From positions 181,115 to 245,114 of the forward strand of contig DATMPC010000022.1 in assembly GCA_035567895.1 (NCBI GenBank): DNA of 64,000 bases. Direction: 5' to 3'. Below, piece by piece: positions 47,116 to 54,352 of this stretch (positions are counted from its first letter, which is position 1; every line of letters begins with the position of its first letter). Source of the stretch: Terriglobales bacterium (GTDB taxonomy: Bacteria; Acidobacteriota; Terriglobia; Terriglobales; Acidobacteriaceae). The notes beneath the pieces were generated by a model. That model searched no databases, was not told the DNA's origin, and was given only the letters and a program-made list of their open reading frames with translations. Made by a program: the position numbers and the translations under genes.

Positions 47116-47766
47116 GATTCGAGGATTTATGTAACTCGCCTCTGACTTTGCCTTGTTGTGGGACACAACATGGATCCACATGCACTGAAAGTTCCTGAGG
47201 ACAGACCCGGCTGATCAGCGCTCATGTCATCCCACGCTCGCGAACGGAGCTGCCGTTCCTCAGCACCGAACGTAGTTCGGTGATACCACGAGTCAAGATT
47301 GCGAGTCAACGAAAATTTTCATTTTGGAACTCACGCCGCTGGGGTAGAGTGCTCGTCGCAATCATCGGACGCTGGCGCGAGCAACGGATTGCGAAATTCA
47401 TGATTCACTGCTTATTCACTGTTATTCACTGTTCTTTGTGCCAAGCAAGAATCGCAGATTTCGATAATCTCTGACGCTGCAGGAGGTTGCGCGGAACTGT
47501 CCGTTGCTCGCCGGCGTTTTCAGAAAAAATTCACTGTTACATTCGCTGATAAATTCGCTGTTCCGTGAACACCAGTGAATTAAGACTGGTTCAAGCTGAG
47601 TCCGTTGCTCTCAGCATGACACGTCGTAGGGGTAGTTGGAAATTGGGACGGGTCCTCGCCGGTGCTGCGAGGCTGGGATCGAGGATGTATATGTAACGCC
47701 GTTTTTGCCTTTGTCGTTTTGTGCGACACAACCATCCACCACAAGCACTCAAAGTTCCTGCGGACA
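47116..47766. repeat. Mosaic of diverged direct and inverted repeats in a gene-free spacer
   Basis: The spacer 46917-47846 has no gene that I can support. Segments 47116-47202 and 47676-47766 are diverged direct copies (both with GAGGAT..TATGTAAC, GACACAAC and AAAGTTCCTG). Copy one includes hairpin TGTTGTG-GGA-CACAACA (47154-47170). Two more hairpins lie at 47242-47258 (GAACGG/CCGTTC) and 47264-47282 (CACCGAAC-GTA-GTTCGGTG). CGAGCAACGGA (47378-47388) is inverted at 47500-47510. An ATTCACTG cluster lies at 47403-47580. Confidence 0.65.
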
Positions 47767-47846
47767 TCCTGAATCTCGGTGACGTTGCGACTTTGGCTGA
47801 GTGCGGTAGAGCAGGGGGATTTTTAGTCCAAACCCGGGCCCGTAGG

Positions 47847-49091
47847 TCATTCGTACCTCAACGCTTCGATCGGATCGAGGTTTGCTGCTTTCAGGGCGGG
47901 AAGCATGCCGCTCACGATTCCAACCACAGCAAGAATAATCGTCGAGATGATTAATGTTGAAGGATCGATAATCAGGCGGATATCGGCTGCCTCGGCGTTC
48001 TTGGCGAGGGCACTGTAGAACGTGATTCGCCCGACGCCGATTGACACTGCGTAGGCGAGAAATATCCCCAGAATTCCGCCGGCAAAAGTAATGGTGAGGG
48101 CCTCTGCCAGAAATTGGAAGAGGATGTGGCTCTTGCGTGCGCCTAAGGCTTTCTCTACGCCAATCTCCTTGGTGCGCTGGGAGACAGAGACCAGCATGAT
48201 GTTCATGAGTCCGATGCCGCCGATGCCTAGCGTGAGCGCGCCGATAAACGCGAGCAGCACTTTGAGTCCGAGCTTGATGATCTCGAATTGCGTGACCTGC
48301 TTCATGGCGTTGAAGAGGAAAACTGCGCGGCGATCCTTCTCGTTGTAGCTGTGCAGGTGAGCGAGTGCCGCCCGGACGCCCTCTTCCACGCCGCCGTAGG
48401 CAAACGTGTCGTAGTCCATCCAGATGCCGTCGATGTATTGCAGGTCCTTCATCTCTCCCATGGTGTTGAATGGGATCAGGATCTGCCGGTTGGTATCGTC
48501 ATTGCCGCCCTCCTGCATCTTGGGCGCAAGGATACCAATGACTTCGAAGCTCACTCCGTCGAGTCGAATCTTCTCGCCGATTGCATAGCGGCCGGAGAAG
48601 AGTTTCGTCTTGGCCTCCGAACCAATCACCGCTACACGCGCGCGGATTTCGTTGTCGTGGTCATCGAAGAAGCGGCCCATGTCGAGGGGGTAGTTCAGGA
48701 TCTTCTGAATGTTCGAGTAGTAGCCATTCACCGGAAAAGTGAAGGTGCGATTGTCGAACTGCACCGCATCTTGCTTCCAGGCAGAAGGACTGATGTGCTT
48801 GACGAGAGGAACCGTGCTCGCGATGTACTCGATATCCTCGATTTTGAAACGAATTTTCGATCCTGCTTTGGTACCACCTGCCTGCATGGAGGTGCGATTC
48901 GGCCAGACTCCAATGACCTTTGCACCCCAGTTGGCAAAGATGGCGTCGATGGCGCGGCCGAAGCCGGCGCCGTAGGCCAGCAGCAGCACCACCGTGGCGA
49001 TGCCCCACGCCATTCCCAACATGGTAAGCGTGGCGCGACGACGGTCGTGCTTCATCGCTCCATAGGCTTGTCCGAGCAGATCGCGAACCAT
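47847..49091 (-). CDS. MacB-like ABC transporter permease
   Basis: A 414-residue permease: first membrane helix in the context RRRATLTMLGMAWGIATVVLLLAYG, a periplasmic MacB-core domain of about 230 residues, then three helices with LTLGIGGIGLMNIMLVSVSQRTKEIGVEKALGARK and the ending AANLDPIEALRYE. These are standard MacB/FtsX hallmarks. It lies two bases after the related permease gene upstream; the two probably form a heterodimer that needs an ATPase encoded elsewhere. Substrate is unknown; efflux of peptides, antibiotics or lipoproteins is typical of the group. The start is ATG 49091. Confidence 0.92.
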   Translation of the reverse strand: MVRDLLGQAYGAMKHDRRRATLTMLGMAWGIATVVLLLAYGAGFGRAIDAIFANWGAKVIGVWPNRTSMQAGGTKAGSKIRFKIEDIEYIASTVPLVKHISPSAWKQDAVQFDNRTFTFPVNGYYSNIQKILNYPLDMGRFFDDHDNEIRARVAVIGSEAKTKLFSGRYAIGEKIRLDGVSFEVIGILAPKMQEGGNDDTNRQILIPFNTMGEMKDLQYIDGIWMDYDTFAYGGVEEGVRAALAHLHSYNEKDRRAVFLFNAMKQVTQFEIIKLGLKVLLAFIGALTLGIGGIGLMNIMLVSVSQRTKEIGVEKALGARKSHILFQFLAEALTITFAGGILGIFLAYAVSIGVGRITFYSALAKNAEAADIRLIIDPSTLIISTIILAVVGIVSGMLPALKAANLDPIEALRYE

Positions 49092-49093
49092 AG

Positions 49094-50353
49094 CTATTCC
49101 TTCCGCAGTGCTTCGACTGGTTGCAGCATCGCTGCTTTGCGGGCTGGATACAGTCCTGCCACAAGTCCCGCCAGAGCTAGCGAGCCGATGGCCAGCGCGG
49201 CAGATGAGGGCACGAGTTTCGGAGTATCGAATCCTGGAGGCGAAGGCAACAGGCCCAGCATCGCCATCAGGCCTGCAGCTCCGGCCATACCAATCCCTCC
49301 ACTAAGTACAGTCAGTAGAATGCCCTCGAGAAAGAATTGTGTGAGTATGCTGCGATTGGTCGCGCCGAGAGCCTTGCGCAGGCCGATCTCACGCGTGCGC
49401 TCGGTGACTGAGACCAGCATGATGTTGATGATCCCGATAGCACCCAGTGCCAGGGTAATGAGGCCGACGCTGCCCAGAAATGCATTCATCGCGTCGAAGA
49501 TTTTGCCTACCATGCGCGAACTCTGGATCGTATCCCACTCCTCGATCGCCTCGGGATTGTTGGGATCGAACTGGTGATTACGGCCGATGATCTTGTGCAC
49601 CTCTGCCTTGGCCAGATCGTGATTGTCGGGGGTGTCGGGCTGGTAGTTGATGTTCGAAAGCGCGTCTGGCGTGTCGCCCACATTTGTAAGCGGAAAGTAC
49701 TGATGCATGGTGGAGAACGGAATGTACACGCGATTGTTAGTGCTGTTGTTCTCATTTACTCCGATGGAACTGACAATACCGACAATCTGAAAGCGCACTC
49801 CGTTCAGCAGCAGGCTCGCTCCCAGCGCATTCGTTCCCGGGTAGAGATTGCGCGACATCTCGTCGCCGATCACGGCGACATTGCGTTTCTCGGCCATGTC
49901 TCCGTCATTGAGCCAGCGTCCCTCGCCGATGGGAATGTAGCGAATCGTGCCGAGACTTGGAGTCGTGCCATTGACCTGTCCATTGGCATTCGTGATGTCA
50001 CTCACCGCACGAATGTCGCCGCGATTGATCATCGGAGCCGCATTGCGCACGTGCTTGGCTTCGCGAATGATGTCCTGGTAGTCGCGATAGGTGAGGTAAT
50101 ACTGGCGCTGTCCTGTGCCGCTACCCTCCTGAGCAGGAACGCGGCCGGACCACAACATGATGATGTCCTGCCCCATGGTCGCCATCTGCCTGCGCTGACC
50201 ACTTCGGAACCCTTCCCCGAGTCCGACCAGCAGTAGCAGAGATCCAACTCCCCACGCAATACCAAACATGGTGAGAAATGAACGCAGCTTGTGTGCCCAG
50301 AGCGTTTGCAGAGTTTGGCTGAAGATGTCGAACAATAGCTGCATGCTGTTCAT
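49094..50353 (-). CDS. MacB-like ABC transporter permease
   Basis: A 419-residue partner of the next gene: N-terminal helix within LWAHKLRSFLTMFGIAWGVGSLLLLVGLGEG, a periplasmic core (VAVIGDEMSRNLYPGTNALG, RVYIPFSTMHQYFP), then the three-helix FtsX block with GAIGIINIMLVSVTERTREIGLRKALGAT and the ending MLQPVEALRKE. It overlaps functionally rather than physically with the permease 3' to it (two-base gap). No ABC ATPase or membrane-fusion protein gene is adjacent in this window. ATG 50353 has another ATG codon three codons later. Confidence 0.92.
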   Translation of the reverse strand: MNSMQLLFDIFSQTLQTLWAHKLRSFLTMFGIAWGVGSLLLLVGLGEGFRSGQRRQMATMGQDIIMLWSGRVPAQEGSGTGQRQYYLTYRDYQDIIREAKHVRNAAPMINRGDIRAVSDITNANGQVNGTTPSLGTIRYIPIGEGRWLNDGDMAEKRNVAVIGDEMSRNLYPGTNALGASLLLNGVRFQIVGIVSSIGVNENNSTNNRVYIPFSTMHQYFPLTNVGDTPDALSNINYQPDTPDNHDLAKAEVHKIIGRNHQFDPNNPEAIEEWDTIQSSRMVGKIFDAMNAFLGSVGLITLALGAIGIINIMLVSVTERTREIGLRKALGATNRSILTQFFLEGILLTVLSGGIGMAGAAGLMAMLGLLPSPPGFDTPKLVPSSAALAIGSLALAGLVAGLYPARKAAMLQPVEALRKE

Positions 50354-50477
50354 GGTGTACGCGCAAGGAAACGGCTAAGTTCCTAAGTAGGCTATCTGCT
50401 ATTGACTCCAACCGCTCAAGAATGTTCCCTATTGCGCACCACTGCCTCAGCTTATAGACCCTTGAAACGGCAGAATG

Positions 50478-51380
50478 TTAGTGGACCAGCTTGGATTCGG
50501 CGGCCTTTTCTTGACTGCTTTGGGCGTCGGGATAGTCAAACACCCCGCGTCCGGTTTTTCGTCCCAATCGGCCGGCTTTTACGTGCTGCACAAGAAGCGG
50601 AGCCGGACGAAACTTCTCGCCAAGAGATTTGTGCAGGTATTCGAGAATGTGCAGCCGGGTATCCAGTCCGACTAGATCGACCAACTCAAACGGCCCCATG
50701 GGATGATTTAGCCCTAGTTTCAACGCCTTGTCGATATCCTCAGCCGAAGCGATCCCCTCCTGGAGCATGTAAAAGGCTTCGTTCCCAATCATGGCATTGA
50801 TGCGGCTGGTGATGAATCCAGGAGACTCCTTAATCACCACCACTTCCTTGCCCATACGTTGGCCGACTTCGGTCGCCGCGGCAATAGTCTCGTCATCGGT
50901 TTCGAGCGCACGCACGACCTCGAGCAGCTTCATCTTGTGCACCGGATTGAAGAAATGCATCCCGACGCACTTCCGTGGACGGTATGTAACTGACGCAATC
51001 TCCGTCACGCTCAACGACGAGGTATTCGAAGCCAGGATTGTGCCAGGACGGCAGATCTTGTCGAGCAACGTGAAGATCTCGATCTTCGAATCCATCTCTT
51101 CCGGCACCGCTTCGATCACGAGGTCGGCTTCGCGCGCCGCTTCCTCCACGCTGCCGACGAGCTGTATGCGCGAAAATGCAGCATCGGCTGCGGACTTCTC
51201 GAGCTTGCCTAGCTCGACACCTTTATCCAGATTCGCGCGAATCTCGCTTTCCGCCTTCCGCAAACTGGCAGGGAGGATGTCCTCCAAAATGGTGCGATAT
51301 CCGCCGAGCGCAGCTACATGAGCGATGCCGCGGCCCATAATGCCGGCTCCGATCACCGCAACCGTCTTCACTGCAGCCAC
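50478..51380 (-). CDS. hbd: 3-hydroxyacyl-CoA (3-hydroxybutyryl-CoA) dehydrogenase
   Basis: A 300-residue NAD-dependent dehydrogenase. The N-terminal Rossmann motif is VAVIGAGIMGRGIAHVAALGG; LVIEAVPEEMDSK and ILASNTSSLSVTEIA follow, then the catalytic His in GMHFFNPVHKMKLLEVV and the conserved SPGFITSRINAMIGNEA. The C-terminal helical domain has GLNHPMGPFELVDLVGLDTRLHI. It oxidises (S)-3-hydroxyacyl-CoA to 3-oxoacyl-CoA in fatty-acid degradation, or the reverse in butyrate-type synthesis. The start is GTG 51380, two bases after a small gene in the same operon. Chain-length preference cannot be told. Confidence 0.9.
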   Translation of the reverse strand: MAAVKTVAVIGAGIMGRGIAHVAALGGYRTILEDILPASLRKAESEIRANLDKGVELGKLEKSAADAAFSRIQLVGSVEEAAREADLVIEAVPEEMDSKIEIFTLLDKICRPGTILASNTSSLSVTEIASVTYRPRKCVGMHFFNPVHKMKLLEVVRALETDDETIAAATEVGQRMGKEVVVIKESPGFITSRINAMIGNEAFYMLQEGIASAEDIDKALKLGLNHPMGPFELVDLVGLDTRLHILEYLHKSLGEKFRPAPLLVQHVKAGRLGRKTGRGVFDYPDAQSSQEKAAESKLVH

Positions 51381-51382
51381 AA

Positions 51383-51568
51383 CTAGCTTCCCTTCTCCAG
51401 CTTTTCGATCATTCCCATGTAATTCGGTTCGGATTTGCGCATGTAATCTGCCAGCCGCTTTCGTTCTTCGTCGGTCATGAACGGAACGTTGGCGGCGATG
51501 CGGCGCAGCGTGGTGGAAATATCGTCAACAAAGTTCATCATGCGAATGGCCTCGCCAGAAATCACCAT
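51383..51568 (-). CDS. Small protein upstream of hbd
   Basis: ATG 51568 has AGGAG at a good distance, and this decides the start over an upstream reading. The 61 residues (VISGEAIRMMNFVDDISTTL, RRIAANVPFMTDEERKRLADYMRKS, EPNYMGMIEKLEKGS) are helical and soluble. No family recognised. It ends two bases before the GTG of the dehydrogenase gene, so the two are translated as a unit. Confidence 0.65.
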   Translation of the reverse strand: MVISGEAIRMMNFVDDISTTLRRIAANVPFMTDEERKRLADYMRKSEPNYMGMIEKLEKGS

Positions 51569-51673
51569 AGCTCTCCTTGTTGTCTCCGGTATCCAGACGA
51601 ACTTTCTATTTTGCGGGTTGGAAACGGTTTCGTCTAGGGGAGGTAAACCCAAAGATTTTCTGTTGATGTAGGA

Positions 51674-51804
51674 AAAACCAAACTGCTCACGCAGATGAAC
51701 GCAGATTTAAGGATGAACGCAGATTCTTGCAGGTTCTTCTGAAATCCCAAAGGATCTGCGTCTATCCCGAAATCTGCGTTCATCTGCGTGAGCAGTTTGG
51801 TTTT
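51674..51804. repeat. 35-bp perfect inverted repeat
   Basis: 51674-51708 and 51770-51804 are exact reverse complements over 35 bases (one arm includes CTGCTCACGCAGATGAACGC), separated by 61 bases that contain further copies of the ATCTGCGT/ACGCAGAT motif. It lies between the hbd operon and the csaA remnant. It could be a mobile hairpin repeat or a terminator for either strand. Confidence 0.85.
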
Positions 51805-51813
51805 GCCCTCAGG

Positions 51814-52100
51814 TCAGTAAATCCTCGAACCGAGCGGAACTTCTTTGGCCGGTTGCAGCAATACGACGTTTCCGTTCTCGTCGCCCATACCCATCGTGAG
51901 CCTTCGGACATGAAGCCTGCGATGTTTCTCGTTCCCAAATTGGTCGCACAAATGACGAGTCGATTCTGAAGCTCCTCAGGCGCATAGTTGGCGACGATCT
52001 GGGCGCTCGAGGTCTTCGTTCCAAATTCCGGGCCAAGATCGATCCAGAGTTTGTACGCAGGCTTCTTCGCAGTTCGAGGTTCCTTATTCCGAGTGATATA
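51814..52100 (-). pseudogene. csaA: csaA-like tRNA-binding-domain gene remnant
   Basis: The minus strand encodes the C-terminal two-thirds of a CsaA-type tRNA-binding OB-fold protein: KKPAYKLWIDLGPEFGTKTSS, AQIVANYAPEELQNRLVICATNLGTRNIAGFMSE in one frame, then LTMGMGDENGNVVLLQPAKEVPLGSRIY and a stop in another. One base is missing after GFMSE. The N-terminus (about 25-30 residues expected before KPAYK) is absent: an in-frame TAA lies at 52103-52101 and no start codon follows it. The divergent GntR gene begins 12 bases away, so the 5' part was probably lost by rearrangement. CsaA is a proposed export chaperone. Confidence 0.75.
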
Positions 52101-52111
52101 TTACATTCCAG

Positions 52112-52792
52112 ATGCCTCTGCCACAAACCGAGACTCGACTCATTCGCTCGCTTGCCCGGGAGGAAGCGTACGGAAGAATTCGCGACTGGATCATCGATGG
52201 CACGCTGCGGCCAGGCGAAACTCTTCGCGATCAAGAGATCGCCCAGTTGTTGGGAGTGAGCCGCACACCGGTACGGGAGGCGTTGCGGCGCCTGGAGGAT
52301 GAGGGCTTCGTAGAAACCGCCCTGAACCGCTGGACGCGCGTCGCGCCTCTGGATCTGCGCAAGGCGATGGAGCTTTACGGCGTCCTCGAGGCCCTGGAAG
52401 TTTTTGCGCTGGAGAACGCGCAGCTCACACCGCAGGACCTGGCGAACATGGCCGCCGCCAACGACGCGATGCAACGGTCGATCGAGCGGAGGAAGGCGGC
52501 TTCTGCCCTGCAGGCAGACGAAACTTTCCATGGAGTCTGGATGGCTCGCGCACAAAACAGCGAGCTCTGGGTGCTGGTAGCGCAACTCAAGACCAAACTT
52601 CGGCGGGTAGAACTTGCCTACTGGGACCGTGCAGCACAAACCGAGCAATCCATACGAGAGCACACCGCGATTCTCAAAGCGCTGAAGAAGGGGTTGCGGC
52701 GCGAGGCCATCACTGCCCTCAAACAGAACTGGGAAGGAAGCATGCGGCGTTTGCGGACCGTCGCTGAGAGTCAGGATTCGGACAAAAGTTAA
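52112..52792 (+). CDS. GntR-family transcriptional regulator (FCD type)
   Basis: A 226-residue regulator: N-terminal winged helix (AYGRIRDWIIDGTLRPGETL, DQEIAQLLGVSRTPVREALRRLEDEGFVE) and a helical FCD effector domain (RKAMELYGVLEALEVFALENA, HTAILKALKKGLRREAITAL). Metal-binding residues usual in FCD domains may be represented by the E/H positions (ADETFHGVW, REHTAIL). ATG 52112 has no clear ribosome binding site. It lies 17 bases before the trans-sulfuration gene on the same strand, which suggests that it controls this operon in response to a sulfur or amino-acid metabolite. Confidence 0.9.
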   Translation: MPLPQTETRLIRSLAREEAYGRIRDWIIDGTLRPGETLRDQEIAQLLGVSRTPVREALRRLEDEGFVETALNRWTRVAPLDLRKAMELYGVLEALEVFALENAQLTPQDLANMAAANDAMQRSIERRKAASALQADETFHGVWMARAQNSELWVLVAQLKTKLRRVELAYWDRAAQTEQSIREHTAILKALKKGLRREAITALKQNWEGSMRRLRTVAESQDSDKS

Positions 52793-52809
52793 TCGCAAGG
52801 GGATTAGTC

Positions 52810-53985
52810 ATGACGCACACTACGGAAAAGTCGATTGAAACGCTCTTAATCCACGCAGACCGCGGGTTGAACTCTACCTCTGCCGTGGTAGCACCCATTT
52901 ACCAGACGGCAAACTTTCGCGGAGAATCCGGCGCAGACTTCGCCAAACGTGCAGGCGAGGCCCGGCACCCCGAGTTCTATACCCGTTATGGGAATCCGAC
53001 TTTAAGCCAGGTGGAGGGCGTTCTCGCTGCACTGGAAGGAACCGAAGCCGCACTGGTAACCGGCTCGGGAATGGCGGCGGTCAGTGCAACCGTACTTACC
53101 ATCGTCGGCAAAGAAGACCACGTGGTTGCGCAGACTAACCATTACGGTGGCACAACCAACCTCCTGCAGAAGCTGCTGCCTCGGTTTGGAGTGGAGGTCA
53201 CACAAGTAGACCAGCGTGATTCTTCTGCGTTCGAGCGGGCGGTGCGTCCCCATACGAAACTGATCCTGGTCGAAACTCCAAGCAATCCGCTTATGACTCT
53301 CACCGATCTGAGGGCAGTCGTCGCCATAGCCAAAGCGCGCGGAATTATTACGTTGATCGACAACACCTTCGCCACGCCGCTAAATCAGCGCCCAGTAGAC
53401 CTTGGCATTGATCTTGTCTTCCACAGCGCGACCAAGTACTTCGGCGGACACTCCGACATCATTGCGGGCGCTGTCATGGGCAGCAAAGATTGGATCACGA
53501 AGATATGGAACACACATGTCATTCTGGGCGCTGCACTGGGGCCGTTCGACGCGTGGCTCATGCTTCGCGGATTACGTACGCTCGCTCTCCGCATACGGCA
53601 GCACAATGAGAACGCCATGGAACTCGCCCGGGCTCTGGAGAAGCATCCTGCTGTGAAGGCTGTTCACTACCCTGGTCTCATAAGCCATCCGCAGCACGAT
53701 CTGGCGAAGCGGCAAATGTCTGGCTTTGGAGGAATGCTGGGTTTCGAAGTGAAAGGCGGCTACGAAGCTGCAGATCGCTTCCTCAGCGGGCTACGGCTAG
53801 CTTCGCGCGCTGCGAGCTTGGGGGGAGTTGAGACTCTTGCCGTTCATCCGGCTTCAAACTTTCTGCACTACATGACGCTTGAAGAGGCTGCAAAAATCGG
53901 AATTGCTCCCGGACTCCTTCGTATCTCGGTTGGCTTGGAAGGCAAGGACGATCTCATCTCCGATTTCGAGCGGGCACTAACTTAG
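52810..53985 (+). CDS. Cys/Met-metabolism PLP enzyme (trans-sulfuration family)
   Basis: A 391-residue PLP enzyme of the cystathionine gamma-synthase / O-acylhomoserine sulfhydrylase / methionine gamma-lyase family. Motifs: FYTRYGNPTLSQVEGVLAALEG, ALVTGSGMAAVSA, PSNPLMTLTDL, IDNTFATPLNQRP, and the PLP-Lys in FHSATKYFGGHSDI. The C-terminal domain has SLGGVETLAVHPAS and GLLRISVGLEG. Length is normal. Which reaction it performs cannot be told from these motifs; a biosynthetic synthase is the most common. It is preceded at 17 bases by the GntR gene and probably regulated by it. Confidence 0.9.
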   Translation: MTHTTEKSIETLLIHADRGLNSTSAVVAPIYQTANFRGESGADFAKRAGEARHPEFYTRYGNPTLSQVEGVLAALEGTEAALVTGSGMAAVSATVLTIVGKEDHVVAQTNHYGGTTNLLQKLLPRFGVEVTQVDQRDSSAFERAVRPHTKLILVETPSNPLMTLTDLRAVVAIAKARGIITLIDNTFATPLNQRPVDLGIDLVFHSATKYFGGHSDIIAGAVMGSKDWITKIWNTHVILGAALGPFDAWLMLRGLRTLALRIRQHNENAMELARALEKHPAVKAVHYPGLISHPQHDLAKRQMSGFGGMLGFEVKGGYEAADRFLSGLRLASRAASLGGVETLAVHPASNFLHYMTLEEAAKIGIAPGLLRISVGLEGKDDLISDFERALT

Positions 53986-54195
53986 GCTGCCTCAGGTGGC
54001 TGTGCAAATCTCGAAGCGCGCCTAGGTTTGAAACCTGACACTCTCGCAACGTAACAGTTTCACAGAACACGACTTAGCGGCTTACGTCAGGACATTCACT
54101 ATCGGCATCTGCTAAGGTCGCGTCTCGCTTGATATTATTTTCGTGCGCTCAACCCCCGAACCTACTGCGCACCTCTGGACGGGAAAACGAAACCC

Positions 54196-54273
54196 GAAGG
54201 CCCTGGTGACTGTTACCAGGACCACGCTTCCAAAGAAGGCCCTGGTGACTGTTACCGGGACCACGCTTCTAAA
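54196..54273. repeat. 39-bp tandem repeat, two units
   Basis: Units 54196-54234 and 54235-54273 differ at a few bases; each contains CCTGGTGACTGTTACC with a hairpin (CCTGGT/ACCAGG in unit one). Being 13 codons long, it keeps a short open frame from GTG 54143 that repeats KALVTVT. It lies in the leader of the second giant lipoprotein gene. The spacer 53986-54352 otherwise shows only the palindrome AGGTTTGAAACCT (54024-54036). Confidence 0.8.
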
Positions 54274-54352
54274 AAAGACAATTAAAAGGATCCCACTCTG
54301 GCCGGTGACTCCTCTGGTCAAGCACTCCGGTAAGTAAAGAAAGAGCGGTGCT

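Noticed and set aside
47242..47282. Adjacent hairpins considered as a tRNA or small RNA
   Set aside because: No cloverleaf, no TPsiC or anticodon arm; just two simple hairpins.
51809..52798. 329-codon minus-strand frame covering the GntR gene
   Set aside because: The GntR protein on the plus strand is clear; only its left end overlaps the csaA remnant, which is read in other frames.
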